Below are positions 21,012 through 32,480 of a stretch of DNA of 64,000 nucleotides, in pieces. A program made the position numbers and the translations under genes. The stretch covers positions 46,567,451-46,631,450 of the forward strand of contig NC_090768.1 in the NCBI RefSeq assembly GCF_036898095.1. Direction: 5' to 3'. Numbering within the stretch: the stretch's first letter is position 1; each line of letters begins with the position of its first letter. A model generated the notes under the pieces. That model worked only from the letters and a program-made list of their open reading frames with translations, ran no database searches and was not told where the DNA came from. Origin of the DNA: Palaemon carinicauda. Its lineage: Eukaryota > Arthropoda > Malacostraca > Decapoda > Palaemonidae.

Positions 21012-21270
21012 CATCTATTGTTATGACCTAATCTCTAGCAAAAAGCATTCATTGATTATGAAAGAAATCAGTTGCCCAATCCTTTTATTACCCAAAAACC
21101 AACTAGTTCCCTTGATTCCATTATTATTGTGAGTATAAGGAAGTCTTTGTATACAGGCTTTTTATGATTATTGACTTAGAAATGTGTTCTCTTGGCAACA
21201 GAATAGGAAGTATAGTTGAAGTTTTATCTTTTGCAGTGTATAGTAGGAATTATTTCTACTTATAACAGAA

Positions 21271-21618
21271 ATGTTTGCAGATCACCTGGGTCTTGGTCCT
21301 CTTCTAGATTATTTGATCTGTTTAGATGAATCTACTGTATTTTGGATGGCCCAGAGACTTGCAGTAATTTTTTATAAAGAAGGTGAACAACTGTGCTCTT
21401 CTTTTATTAGGTCAGTATTCGATGAGCAGAAACTCTATTTAATTACTTCTCTCATAGTAGGGTCCACATTAGATCATGATAGGATTGATAATTTGGTAGT
21501 TCAAGTAGCCTACGGAACACAAAGTGACATTCTTAAGGTAATTTTCATGAAGGCCTTCTTTTTTTCCCTAACTGTCTGTGGCATTTTCTTCATAGGATTG
21601 TGTTCCTATAACTCCTAA
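21271..21618 (+). other. unidentified coding-like ORF, 115 aa
   Basis: An open frame encodes DESTVFWMAQRLAVIFYKEG, FDEQKLYLITSLIVGS and VVQVAYGTQSDILK, then a hydrophobic stretch. Composition to about 21537 is protein-like, and aag|gtaatt at 21538 could be a donor site. An exon starting at 21281 would begin with two bases of a split codon and end in phase 0, which does not fit between exons A and B. It may be a piece of a retroelement Gag, since an RT remnant follows at 21960, or an exon of another transcript. I do not recognise the family. Confidence 0.35.
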
Positions 21619-21959
21619 GGAGTCTTTTCTGAACAGTGGTAGGCCTTTGGGGTTTCACTCTTAACAGGATCTTATCTTGTTGTTCTTATTGGAGAACACA
21701 ATGATGGTCCTTTCCTGGAGGTCCAAATAGGGGTGAATACTTTTCCACTTTACTAAAGTTTGGAAATGCTTCCACCCAATCCTTAGGTCCTATCCATGGT
21801 AAAGGAAGTTTATCAAATATTTCTGTCCTTAAATTTTCATTTTTTCAAGGAATCATTTCCATTACTAACTTATTTTAATAATTCAGCCAAATCTCATCTT
21901 TGGAAATTAAGAGATTACAAAACTTCAAGAGAAGAATGTGATAGAGGAGGTTAAAGGTT

Positions 21960-22500
21960 TTAAATATCTCCCAAAAGTTTCACAACAGGTGGTTCCTAGT
22001 ACCTAAGACGAGGGGTGTGGAGGCCAGTTTTGGATGTCTCGATTCTTAACAGGTTAAAGTTCTCACCAAGTTATGAAAACTCCATCAACAGCCCTGGAGA
22101 CCGTGAGGTAGGGAGATAGGATATTTTTGATAGGTTCTACAGACACTTGCTTTCACATTTCTATTCATCTACAATCAATGGAATTCCTCCGGTTTATGAA
22201 AGATTTAAAGATTTACCAATTCAAATGCCTATAATTCAATCTGAATAGCTCCTAAAGAATTCATGAGGATGATGACTCCCATCTCAAAATGGCTGAATTT
22301 CCTGGTCATCAGAGGTATGCGATGCCTGTATGATTGGATAATATTTAATGCATCTTTGGAAAAGATCCAGATTCAGCATTGAAAAGGTCAGTAGTCATAG
22401 CCAATATGAGAAGTCTCTTCTGGTTCCCTCTCAAAGGATTCTATTTCTATGAGCCTCCTATGATCCTCATATTGCTTCTCTTGAAGCTTGGCTTATATCA
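21960..22500 (+). pseudogene. decayed retroelement RT (DIRS-like)
   Basis: Two shifted frames read WFLVPKTRG and VWRPVLDVSILNRLKF, the fingers motif found as WRPVIDLSALNKF at 63660. About 200 bases later comes LYDWIIFNASLEKIQ, resembling the YLDDWLIF active-site box with the second Asp lost. Stops and frameshifts show it is dead. The type is inferred from resemblance to the DIRS copies in the window. Confidence 0.5.
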
Positions 22501-22676
22501 ATGTTTGTCCTAAAGCTAGAAATTTCCCATTTTTTCCTTCAATAGACTTGGGCCTTTAGTACAGTATTGAAACAATTTATCAGTTACCTTATCATTAGAA
22601 ATCAACTGCTCATCAACTGAGAAGAGGTTGTACATTTTTTCTTGTGCACATTTTTACCAATTTATTTTTTTTCCAG

Positions 22677-22784
22677 TGAAACGCAGTACATTACGAAAAT
22701 AACATCAAGTGAAGAAAATCGTAGATTTTACACCATTGTTCAAAATATTAAAAAGATGTCTTCAGGATCTGACCTTTGCTCAGG
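22677..22784 (+). CDS. DEG/ENaC channel, internal exon B
   Basis: A 108-base exon lies between a pyrimidine-rich ttttccag acceptor and a gtaagt donor. Joined to exon A it continues C-R-ETQYITKITSS, the usual segment after the last Cys of the cysteine-rich domain where a Tyr and Ser-rich stretch lead into the palm. It goes on through EENRRFYTIVQNIKK to DLCS. It ends with gg, completed by the g at 30075. The phases (1 in, 2 out) agree with exons A and C, which strongly argues for one gene. Confidence 0.75.
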
Positions 22785-24356
22785 GTAAGTTTGTAATTAT
22801 GTATTTACTTTACATGTAAGACGTTACTATATTTTTTTATAGAAATCCTGTTCTTAATGGCCTATCTTGGAATATTGAATTTCATTCCTGAATAATGGTT
22901 AACAAGAATGATCTTGATATTCATATATGGATTACAGTAGAATGGTCATATTATGAATGAGGAATTGGTGGATAGATATGATGTCTAGAAGTTATAGAAA
23001 AATGGGAGACCTAGGAGATTGAGATGATCTGGGGAAGTGATGAGAAACAGTTGATCATAAAAGCATTAAATATGACAGTGTCAGGACAAGGACCTTTTGG
23101 AAGACAGGAAATTGTGTAAAAAAGAAAGGGATAGATAGAGCTAAAGCTGCTCAAAGTTCAGGAAGACAGAGAACAAGACAGGCGAGTACTCATTTCATGC
23201 TTAATCACATAAATATGCCTCCTGATGATGTATGCGTTGCTTCAAAATGAATTAAAATAAGATAAAGCTTTTTGGGATTGTCTAGTGGTCATGTTGCTCC
23301 TAAGCAGGTGCTTTAGGTTGCTTTTACTCCTGGCCAACTCTTAGAACAGTTATAAGCTTTTACTCCAGCCCAGCTTTTAGAACAGTTACAAGAGTAGGTG
23401 GAAACATTCCATTTAGAACATAGATATAACTTTTCTTCTGCAGATTACAAAGTAGTACTGAAGTACAGTATCAGACAAAACAATGTTTAGATAGAAGAGG
23501 TTTTGGGGAAATAAGAAACTTAAAGGAGCCAGCAGGTGAATCTCATAGCATTCAAACAAATGACCAATATGCAAAAATCATAATACAAAGTTATCCAAGG
23601 AGAACGTATATTGAGAGGAGTTATTGATATTCAAGGTTAAATACCAAACATAAATAGCTTGGTAGTAATAATAAGTAGAAAACAGAGCACAAACAGGTAA
23701 GTCATGTAGAGAGGTGTGGTCTCTATCTGTGATCAACACTGTCCCAGCCCAGTCATATATAAAAAAAGCTCTTGCCCAGTGGCTTACACCAACTCCGTCT
23801 CCAACTACCTTGATTTAAACTGCCCAAAAGGAGAATTCTAAGGTTTCCTCATATACAGTTGTGAAGTCATCATTGGCCAAAATAGAGGAATCCATGAATG
23901 TCATGCTGCCAAATATAGATTCTGCCAAAGACACTTAAGGAACAGTACATATAGTTAACTCCCCGTTAACACGAGGTCTGTTAACCCAATTTCGAAGTGA
24001 CACCAGTTCAAATTTATTGAGATATATTCTGTCAACACGAGTTGAATTTCCCACCTAAGAGTAAGAGAGAGAGAGAGAGGTTGATAAGAATCTATTTAGG
24101 TTTACAACCAAATAAATTTTAGTTTTTAATGTAGACCAAAAAAAAAGTAATTTAATTTTACGAATAAATGTACATCCATTCCATACTTGTAAATGTAGAT
24201 GTTTACAATTTAGCGTGTTTACAGTACATCGCGGCTCTTTATTTGTGAATTTGGTTTGCTCTAAGATAGTATATAATAGAGAGATTTTGTAAGGTTAAAT
24301 AGAAAATTAAGTTATAAAAATTATATTGCATTAGTATAATATAAACTTAATTGTTA
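22785..24356 (+). other. intron B-C, left part: no gene seen
   Basis: There is no coding signal. A short GA run lies at about 24066-24080, and a segment at about 23958-24050 with repeated gttaacacgag-like words could be the end of an old DNA transposon. I cannot define it. Confidence 0.4.
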
Positions 24357-24533
24357 CTTTTAAATAAGTAACTTCCCTGGTAGTTACATGTATATAGCTT
24401 AAATCCCGCGTTTCGACGCGGCACGACAGAGAATTCAATTTCGCGGCGGTCGCCGCCATGACAGTAGGTGGTCATACATGAGCGCCATCTCTCATAGGTT
24501 ACCAGAACCATCCCCAACATTCTTCAGAAATTC
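24357..24533 (+). repeat. left inverted terminal repeat of DIRS-like element
   Basis: It is inverted relative to 28563-28760. Matching blocks include cctggtagttacat, tagcttaaatcccg, aattcaatttcgcggcggtc, atgacagtaggtggtcatac and gagcgccatctctcataggt. Similarity stops after aaattc at 24533. Confidence 0.92.
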
Positions 24534-25615
24534 TCTTGTCGTTGATCGAGTCAACACCTCGGGAATTCGTTTCGCTGATATATTACTTTATTCTACAATT
24601 TGGTGAAGTACCTTTTGTCTGATTATTGTTAATGGCTTTCACTGCCTTTCAACTATCGAAGATATTGTATAGGATAGTTTTTTTGCTGATCCAACTTGGA
24701 CAGTTTAATTTAACTTGATTTTCAAGATGGCTCTTCTGTTAAACTTTGTGTGTAGGGCTAGACCGGCTTTCGAGCTGCTCTTAACTCCTGCACTGTATTT
24801 AGCAGGGAGCATGTATGTATTTGTTTTCTTTCTATGTTTTTACATTGAGGGATCAAAGATTTTTCCCCCTACCTTATTAACTAACGAACATCTCTCAAAG
24901 TTATAATGGAAGGAAAAACTTTTCAACATCAAAACATTGTGACGTCACTATTTTGTGACGTAACTCTTAGCAGAGCGAAATCTGATTACCTTGAAGGAAT
25001 TCAGTCCGCCATCGTGGTGACATTACAATCCTGTGACGTAATCTTCTTAGTATAACTTGCAGGTCTCTCCCTCACGGCATTCTGGACACAGACATCAGTC
25101 TGGGAGTATGCTGGACGCATACAGTCCACACAACAAGATAGACAAGCAGTTGTCTCGCCTTCGCGATCTGCGGAACGCGCGACTATCGCTCATGCGAGAC
25201 GCATGCGACACGCTGATAGCTCATGGCAATCTGGACTCATGCAGCAGTCTGGAAACTCACGGCAAACTGGACGCATGCGGCAGTCTGGACATATGCTGGA
25301 CGCATGCAGTCAGGTTTTGTCCCCACATCACTATACACAAACAGTTGTCTCTTCTGCGCGACTGACTGGACGCGATACTACAGTAACGCTTCCTCGCGGC
25401 TCGCGGCAGACTCACGGCATTCGGGACGCATGCAGTAAACTGATACCTCTTATGGAAACATACAGCAGTCTCAATCCGGACACATGATGGACTCATATAG
25501 TCGGGACTTGTCCTCGCAACAGGATAGACAAGTTTTTGTCTCCTTCGCGATTTTCTGAACGCGCAACTAACGCTCCCTCGCATCACGCTGTTGACATGCA
25601 ACATGCTGAACGCAC
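24534..25615 (+). other. DIRS leader with degenerate gcagtctgga / gacgcatgc repeats
   Basis: From 25060 to 25500 the words cagtctggac, gacgcatgc and ctcacggca recur many times in irregular order. The frames here have no domain. The stretch may be an expanded simple repeat in the leader. Confidence 0.45.
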
Positions 25616-26500
25616 GTGAACAAGTATTTCTCTCGCATGGGGTTACCGATGTTGAATGCTTCCTTACAGCATGATGATCTTATGCTGGAAGCACTGGAAC
25701 CTGTCTCTCCCTCAAGGCTTACAGTTCATAAACGTGATGCTTCTTCGCAACTGGATGATATCCTTCACGAGATTCCTTCAGGACAAGATGAATTATTTTT
25801 GGAAGACAATAACTGACAGGATGACGCAGTTTAGTCTCCTACCCATTCGAATCAGGGAATCGATGTTCCATTAGCCGAATTAGAAGACGAATCTCAGGGT
25901 TCACTACAGGCAGCTGACTTTGAAAAAAAAAAAAAAAATATGACAGTTTTAACATCTCTGTATCCAGAAGACTTTACTCGACCTATACCTCAGAGCCCGC
26001 CCTCTCAGTTTTTGAAGAGCAGACCCCGAAAAACATCCTCCAAGAAGATGGTCCTGGCTAGATCGGTTAAGAGAGCTTTCTTTATGGACTGGACTCTCGG
26101 AACTCTCGCAGAAGCCACAGACAATAAGAACGAGGTTCAGATGCATCTGATTGCCTGTCTGGATAAGGCCGGGAGGATGGCTCCATCAAACTTCCCGCCA
26201 CTTTCACGGCAGGAGTTCTTAAAAAGAGGGCTATGTTTTGTTCCTTATCTTCTGGTTTGTCCCTTGTTCAGAGATCTGAACTTTTTCTTGCTCCGTTGGG
26301 TAATCATCTTTTCCCTCCGGACTTAGGGAAAGATTTGTTGACAGCTCTGGCATAACAGGCTACACAAGATTTTATCTCTAGGACTGCTAAGAAAGTCCTC
26401 CCAGCTAGCTTTTTAGCAAGGATACAAAAGGAGGCTCTTCCCACTCGTCAGGGCGCGCTTCAAGTGTCTGGTCTGTCTGAAAGAGAAGTCGATTTCGTCC
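25616..26500 (+). pseudogene. DIRS gag remnant
   Basis: An open segment at 25940-26326 encodes KRAFFMDWTLGTLAEATDNK, then LIACLDKAGRM and FPPLSRQEFLKRG. A frameshift follows, and further Gag-like sequence (KKVLPASFLARIQKEALPTR in another frame) runs to about 26450. An A15 run at 25924-25938 precedes it. I infer Gag from its place between the left ITR and RNase H; a marker motif is not available. The gene then breaks directly into RNase H, marking an internal deletion of the RT. Confidence 0.5.
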
Positions 26501-26504
26501 CTGT

Positions 26505-27092
26505 TTGACGCATATGATTCTCGACAGGGGTCTGTGGATAGAGTCTCAGAGGAAATGGCACATAAATATCAAAGAGCTAGTGGCCATTCACCAAGCCCTG
26601 ATTACTCACTTCATAGAAGGGGAGAAAAATGTCAGGACGGATCTGCTCAGCAGGAGAAGGGAAGTTCTTACTGCAGAGTGGACCCTACATCACGAGGTGC
26701 GCACCAGCCTTTGGATGTTGTGGGGTCAACACTCGATAGACCTCTTCGCCTCACAAATGACAAAAAGGTTGCCGGTATTTTGCTCTCCAGTACCAGACCA
26801 GGAAGCAGTCGCAGTAGACACTTTTCTTCTGAACTGGAAAGGTCTAAACGTGTACGCTTTTCCTCCATTCAAGATCCTGGACAGAGTCCTGAAAAAATTC
26901 AGGGATTCGCCCAACGTCCGCATGACCATGATAGCTCCATTTTGGCCCGTGAGACATTGGGTTGCGGAGATAATGGAGTGGCTGGTAGATACCCCCAGAA
27001 CATTACCACTATCAGGGTTTACTAATCCGAGTGCGACATATTTAGAGTATGGTGCAGGAATGATAGACTTAACTCTACCAATACCTCTATAG
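26505..27092 (+). pseudogene. DIRS RNase H C-terminus and methyltransferase-like domain
   Basis: The frame reads HINIKELVAIHQAL (the usual INVLELRAI helix), then NVRTDLLSRR (the last RNase H Asp region), then SIDLFASQMTKRLPVFCSP, NVYAFPPFKILDRVLKKF and MIAPFWPVRHWV. The same order is seen in the intact ORF at 10761-12485 (VTADALSR, IDLFAT, LFPPTNLLLKVLSKL, LVAPKWP). PPF is preserved here. The N-terminal half of RNase H and the whole RT are absent. Confidence 0.75.
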
Positions 27093-27113
27093 CCAATATA
27101 GCAGAGTTTTCTG

Positions 27114-27990
27114 TTGTATCTGCGTACAAAAGAGAAGCTAGCTGTGCCTACCATCAAGGGTTATCGCTGCATGCTAGCCTCCGTCTTTCGTAACCGACAC
27201 ATTGGCGTGTCAGGTAACAAGGATCTTTCAGATCTCATTAGATCTTTTGAGACGACTAAGAGGAAGGACAATCCAACCTCCTCGTGGAACCTGGATGTAG
27301 TCCTGGCATTTTTAACCTCAAGTAGGTTTGTACTCTTGGACAAGGCATCTTGGAAGTATCTTACCAAGAAGACACTTTTCCTAATTACATTGGCTACAGT
27401 CAAAATAATAGGAGAGTTAAAAGCCATCAGCAAGAAGGTGGGCTTTAATGGAGACAATGCAATGTGCTCCCTTCAGCTAGGCTTTCTCGCCAAAGACGAG
27501 AATCCTTATCGACCTTGGCCAAGATCTTTTACCATCCAGAGCTATCTCACTTAAATTGGACGGGAAAAGGAGAGAGGCCTTTGTCCAGTGAGAGCTCTAG
27601 ATTTTTTTTTTTTTATCTGCACAAGTCCAAACACCTGAGAGAACAAGCGGATAGCCTCTGATGCTCAGTTAAAAAGCCCTCTTTGCCTTTATCAAAGAAT
27701 ACCCTGCCTTTTTTCATAAAGGATTTGATAAGGGAAACTCTCCAGGATTGTGAGTTAAGAAGTTTTCCCTATCCTTAATGTAAAACCACACGAGGTTAGA
27801 GCTGTAGCAATTTCTATGGCTTACAAACACAATAGGTCAATGAAGTCAATTTTGGAGCCTACTTTCTGGCGAAGTAGATCAATCTTCACACACTGCTATC
27901 TCAAAGATGTCCAGACCCAGTATGAGGATTGCTGTTCCCTGGGTCCGTACGTTACCTCCGGCTTTGTAGTTGGAGAAGGGTCTACTGCCT
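27114..27990 (+). pseudogene. DIRS tyrosine recombinase, decayed
   Basis: The core-binding part reads KLAVPTIKGYRCMLASVFR, and the catalytic part starts at TKKTLFLITLATVKIIGELKAIS. The first catalytic Arg, expected before GEL, is not there. FLAKDE marks the usual strand. After frameshifts and stops the C-terminal part is readable at about 27785-27910: PHEVRAVAISMAYKHN supplies HxxR, and FWRSRSIFTHCYLKD supplies the Trp and Tyr. The protein is therefore broken in the middle, with some catalytic residues still in place. Confidence 0.75.
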
Positions 27991-28422
27991 TTTCCCGATA
28001 ACTTAATATATACCCTTGCCTTTTTTCTTGTACTTGTGTTCACAGGTTGTCTGTGAAGGTTGTCGCAGCCTTCTGTCAGTCTGGGATGCAAGTCAAGCTA
28101 GTTAAAAAGAAAAAAAAAAAATTTTTTTTTTGGGAGTAGGTGGTCAGAATCAGTATCCAGGGCTATGCCAGGTTTGCAAGGGTGGAGGTCTAGCCACGCT
28201 AAGGTCTAGGACCTTGTGGCAGCCCCACAGAGACTTTTACAGCCCCCTGAGTGGATCGCTGAGTCTCTTAAGGAATGCAGGCGAAATGAGGCAGTATTAT
28301 TGTGAAGCCAGCTTCCTTATCAGGTTAGAACCAGATTGTTAGCACTACTAATTGTAGCTATTAATAATTATACGAATTCCCAATGGAATGAGGTTTTCAA
28401 CCCAGCACCAATGGTGTCAATC

Positions 28423-28522
28423 AGCTATATATATGTAACTACCAGGGAAGTTAAATATTTAAAAATGGTATTTTTATTATAAAATAAATTTTTAGATATA
28501 CTTACCTGGTAGTTACATATAT
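28423..28522 (+). repeat. DIRS internal complementary region
   Basis: The first half (gctatatatatgtaactacc, agggaagtta) is the reverse complement of the left outer edge (24357-24398). The second half (28466-28522) is the reverse complement of the right outer edge (about 28704-28760) with one visible mismatch. Both outer edges are therefore fused head to head here, as DIRS circle formation requires. Confidence 0.92.
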
Positions 28523-28562
28523 AAAAGGGCCCTCCCTCCTCCCCTCTGAAAACAGAGGCATG

Positions 28563-28760
28563 GAATTTCTGAAGAATGTTGGGGATGGTTCTGATAACCT
28601 ATGAGAGATGGCGCTCATGTATGACCACCTACTGTCATGACGGTGACCGCCGCGAAATTGAATTTTCTGTCGTGCCACGTCAAAACACGGGATTTAAGCT
28701 ATATATATGTAACTACCAGGTAAGTATATTTAAAAATTTATTTTATAATAAAAATACCAT
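28563..28760 (+). repeat. right inverted terminal repeat of DIRS-like element
   Basis: It begins with gaatttctgaagaatgttgg and is the inverse of the left ITR with scattered mismatches. It has an additional outer edge (taagtatatttaaaaattta and on to ataccat), which is represented in the ICR but not in the left ITR. Confidence 0.9.
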
Positions 28761-28807
28761 ATTTACCAACACTGTATTTATATGCAATATCTTTGTTTAC
28801 AATTAAA

Positions 28808-29460
28808 TTTTCTATCAAGAATCACATCTTAAATTTTAAGTCATACAGAGTTAAGAAAATACATTATCAACACTGAAATATTGATATTAAGGAGCCACTG
28901 TTTTCGACTTACTGACAATTATACTTAAAGTTTATTAAGGGTTCAACTACATGCCCAATAATTTACACCATGCACTAATTTTATATAGATCTCCATCAAG
29001 GGATTCTGCAACCCCAGATCTACATTCAGGGCAATGAAATTGATGAAAAGAGAATAGCAAAATCTGCATATGCAATGAGCTTGTTTTCTAGATCAAAACA
29101 TTGTAATGTGCATATTACATAAAAAATAATGGGCTAAAAACATTGCCCTAAGGAACACCAGACATCACATTCCTGTGTACTCACTATGGTGCCCATCAAC
29201 AACAACTTTTTGTGATCTATTACTTAAAAATTCAATGTGGATGCTAAGGAAAGACCCATCCACTTTCAGCTGTTTGAGTTTAAAAATAATTATTTCAAGA
29301 TTAACTTGGTTAAAGGCAGCACTAAAATCAAGGCCAATCATATAAACTTCCTGACTGCAATCGAGGGATTTTTGTACCGTGTCGGAGATTGTACTTGCAG
29401 AAAATAACATCATTTAGAAGCTAAGAAATCAGCAGTTTATAAAAAACTAAGGAAAAATAA
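28808..29460 (-). pseudogene. CR1/Jockey-like LINE RT fragment
   Basis: The minus strand encodes VQKSLDCSQEVYMIGLDFSA, the RT palm motif, and reads in parallel to 41570-42200 (VQKSLDCGHEICMIGLDFSA). Stops and a frameshift separate it from the next block. It lies directly beside the right end of the DIRS element. Confidence 0.75.
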
Positions 29461-30074
29461 TATTAGGGTCTACGCCTCCATAAGCATCAAGGTCCATACA
29501 AATGGTTTATCACTGAATAGTTGAATGTGTTGGTTATAAAATTGCCAATGTATATTTATTGGCAAGGGATGGGCTGTTCTACTTTGCGTTGATCAATTTG
29601 AAATGTCAGCCCACGAGAGTACTTTGTGCGAAACTGCAAAAAGGGGATATTTTATTCAATAAATCACATGGTTCTCTGTATCGTGAAAGACTAAATCTAC
29701 AAATATTGAGGGTTGAATGTACTGTATATCGTTGTACTTTGTCTCTGTTCTTGTTTCCATTCTTCCATCTTGCTGTCAAACATCTATCTTTTATCTCCTA
29801 GTATTTTTCTCTAGATGCACATGAATGTGAATGACCTCACAGGCCCCAACGCTAGGTTATACTGTATAGTCAAAATCCATAAATCCAATCCCAGTACTGG
29901 GCCAAAATTTTGTATATCTCTTTAAGGTTTTAGCAGACATACTAAAATATATTTGTATTAAAAAAGTATTTTAACGTGAGCTTTGTTATAGGAGGTGGTG
30001 TGCTCTATTTGATTTTATAATTTTCTGATATGTTTGAAATTAAAGAACTAAAGTTAGTATATTTTTCTTAACAG

Positions 30075-30156
30075 GTCAGAAAATGGAACTGCCAGGATTC
30101 ATTTGTTCCTTGATTCCTTGAGCTTTGAAACTATAGAGGAATCTCCAGCATATACG
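30075..30156 (+). CDS. DEG/ENaC channel, internal exon C
   Basis: An 82-base exon lies between a ttcttaacag acceptor and a gtatgt donor. It encodes S-ENGTARIHLFLDSLSFETIEESPAYT. The pattern of a beta strand, then FETIEE and a Tyr just before the second membrane helix, is characteristic of DEG/ENaC proteins. The incoming phase completes the Gly codon from exon B and the exon ends in phase 0, matching exon D. Confidence 0.78.
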
Positions 30157-30400
30157 GTATGTAAGATACTGTACAGTAATTTATTTTATATTTTTATTAT
30201 AAATTATTTCATTTTCAGCATTGAAATTATTTTCAAAGAATCATTGCATTATATTCTGTGTTTAATTGATTAGATTATTATCAAGAAAATATACCATTAG
30301 ATAGAAGTCTTTATCTTCTAAAAATACATGCATGATTTAGTTGTGACATTGTGTTCCATGTAGAGTATTTTGTTGTATTGCTAGCTCATCCCCATTCTGC

Positions 30401-31060
30401 TTTATTATTATTATTATTATTATTATTACTTACTAAGCTACAACCCTAGTTGGAAAAGCAGTATGCTATAAGCCCAGGGGCTCCAACAGGGAAAATAGCT
30501 CAGTGCGGAAAGGAAAAAAGGAAAATAAAATATTCTAAGAAGAGTAACAACAAGAAATATCTCCTATATAAACTATAAAAACTTTAACAAAACAAGAGGA
30601 AGAGAAATAAGATAGGAGAGTGTGCTCGAGTGTACCCTCAAGCAAGAGAACTCTAACCCAAGACAGTGAAAGGCCATGGTACAGAGGCTATGGCACTACC
30701 CAAGACTAGAGAACAGTGGTTTGATTTTGGAGTGTCCTTCTCCTAGAAGAGCTGCTTACCATAGCTAAAGAGTCTCTTCTACCCTTACCAAGAGGAAAGT
30801 GGCACTGAACAATTACAGTGCAGTAACCCCTTGGGTGATGAAGAATTGTTTGGTAATCTGTGTTGTCAGGTGTATGAGGATAGAGGAGAATATGTAAAGA
30901 ATATGCCAGACTATTCAGTGTGTATGTAGGCAAAGGGAAAATGAACCGTAACCAGAGAGGAGGATCCAATGTAGTACTGTCTGGCCAGTCAAAAGACCCC
31001 ATAACTCTCTAGCGGTAGTATCTCAACGGGTGGCTGGTGCCCTGGCCAACCTACTACCTA
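30401..31060 (+). repeat. dispersed repeat with (TAA)n end, about 650 bp
   Basis: It begins with ttattattattatt, then ctaagctacaaccctagttg and ggctccaacagggaaaatag. About the first 150 bases resemble the 3' end of the minus-strand LINE (40771 on). The remainder resembles 53880-54290 (caagagaactctaacc, gaacagtggtttgattttgg, gtagtatctcaacgggtggc). A 98-codon minus-strand frame at 30706-31002 is inside the repeat and is not counted as a gene. Confidence 0.8.
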
Positions 31061-31910
31061 GTGAGACATTGATCCTTAATTGACCCTTGGGGTTGATTCA
31101 AACTATTGGTCCGGTCACACCCCAGTCTCGGTTCATTCTTGGTTTGGTCTAAGTACCGGGGTGTTCATAGTTTCGGAGCGATCAGTGTCTTGGCAAAGTT
31201 ATAAATATAAGCATAAAGCATAATTGTATAGGAATATTGTTCAGTGATACTAGGAAATTTATTTACGCAGTGAACATTAGCCTCTTATTGTACATATTGA
31301 TTTTTTCTACCATGACTATAGAGAGCGCGGACCGTAGTGCTAGTGTGAATATAAAAACCATATTTAACTGCACCTTGACTGGAGCGAGACCAGACCGATA
31401 GTGTGAATCAACCCTTAATGTACACTCTCTAATTGAGTCTGCTGTACTGTGTCTTCCCTTACTATTGCATACAAAGGAAATCACCAAGACACTCACAATT
31501 TTCAAAGCTGAGTAACAGTAACGCGACAAAGATTGGGATTATAAGTTAGAAGGATTCAAGGAAACTCTCTTTATATTCAGTTTTCTTGTTGTGAGGTGAC
31601 CTGAGTTTTTTCTTTAACGTTCAAGTTAATCACTATCCCTCCATGTAAGTGAATGTATAAATCTGCATATAATTATCAGGTTGGATTTATTGAAATTAAG
31701 TATTTTTTAAAATTTAATTATTTCAATACATGACTGGTACAGTATTCACGTTCTTTCTTTTCTAGAAGCTTGTTTTATGGAAATTTTTACCCCAAAAATT
31801 TATCCCTCCAAAAATCTCCATTTTCTTTAAATCTCCCTCTTAGAAAGATACATACTCCAAGTAAAGTAATGAAACAATCTAGCAATTAATTGTATATAGT
31901 ATGCTACCAG

Positions 31911-32141
31911 TTAACCCTTTCACCCCTAATGGACGTACTGGTACGTCCTTGCAAAAATCTGTTGTTTACATTTTTTTTGCATATTTTTGATAACTTTATG
32001 AGAAACTTCAGGCCTTTTCCAAAAGAATGAGACCAACTTGACCTCTCTATGACAAAAATTAAGGCTGTTAGAGCAATTTAGAAAAAAAATATAGCAAAAT
32101 GTGTTTGAAAGTTCAACATAGCTTGGGGGTAAAAGGGTTAA
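31911..32141 (+). mobile_element. TTAA-flanked MITE (piggyBac-like), 231 bp
   Basis: TTAA borders both ends. The terminal inverted repeats are CCCTTTCACCCC and the complement of ggggtaaaaggg, with one mismatch. A subterminal palindrome, ggacgtac-tg-gtacgtcc, lies at 31931-31948. It has no coding capacity. TTAA duplication and CCCTTT ends point to the piggyBac superfamily. Confidence 0.78.
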
Positions 32142-32227
32142 TTGTTCCGTAACTAGAATACAAACCTACGCTATTTATTAGGGGTATTACTTTCGGCGAA
32201 GCTGAAAGGACGAGCCATTAAAATGTA

Positions 32228-32345
<118 letters not shown>

Positions 32346-32462
32346 TATTTATATATATACATATACTTACATACACACATACACTTATATACATACCGTA
32401 TTTCCCGTGTCATAAGATGCTACAAGTGGTAAGACGCACCTTTAAATTAGCAAGGCAGTTTT

Positions 32463-32480
32463 GGGGGGGGGGGGGGGGGG
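32463..32480 (+). repeat. poly-G run of about 18
   Basis: A homopolymer G tract follows a segment (accgtatttcccgtgtcata) that resembles the end of an old DNA transposon. Confidence 0.8.

Larger units (their letters stand above)
20069..22676 (+). other. channel intron A-B (2.6 kb) with retroelement debris
   Basis: The intron has GT..AG ends and joins exons A and B in phase. It contains a truncated LINE end (20702-21011), an unidentified ORF (21271-21618) and an RT remnant (about 21960-22500). Confidence 0.7.
24357..28760 (+). mobile_element. DIRS-like element with both ITRs and ICR, internally deleted
   Basis: A complete 4.4 kb unit lies inside the channel intron between exons B and C. It has a left ITR, a leader, a gag remnant, an RNase H/methyltransferase remnant, a YR remnant, an ICR and a right ITR. 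The RT core is missing: gag sequence runs into RNase H around 26480-26520. Both outer edges are mirrored in the ICR, so the boundaries are well supported. As a copy lacking RT and with a damaged YR it could only have moved using enzymes from another element. Confidence 0.88.

Noticed and set aside
21271..21537. Extra exon of the DEG/ENaC gene between exons A and B
   Set aside because: Its boundary phases do not fit, while exons A and B join directly with a complete codon and a continuous channel motif.
25057..25604. Several 71-115-codon frames in the DIRS leader
   Set aside because: They result from repeated cagtctgga/gacgcatgc words, are open on both strands and have no domain.
30706..31002. 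A 98-codon minus-strand ORF (MGSFDWPDSTTLDP...)
   Set aside because: It is wholly inside a dispersed repeat, and the parallel copy at 53950-54240 does not keep the frame open.
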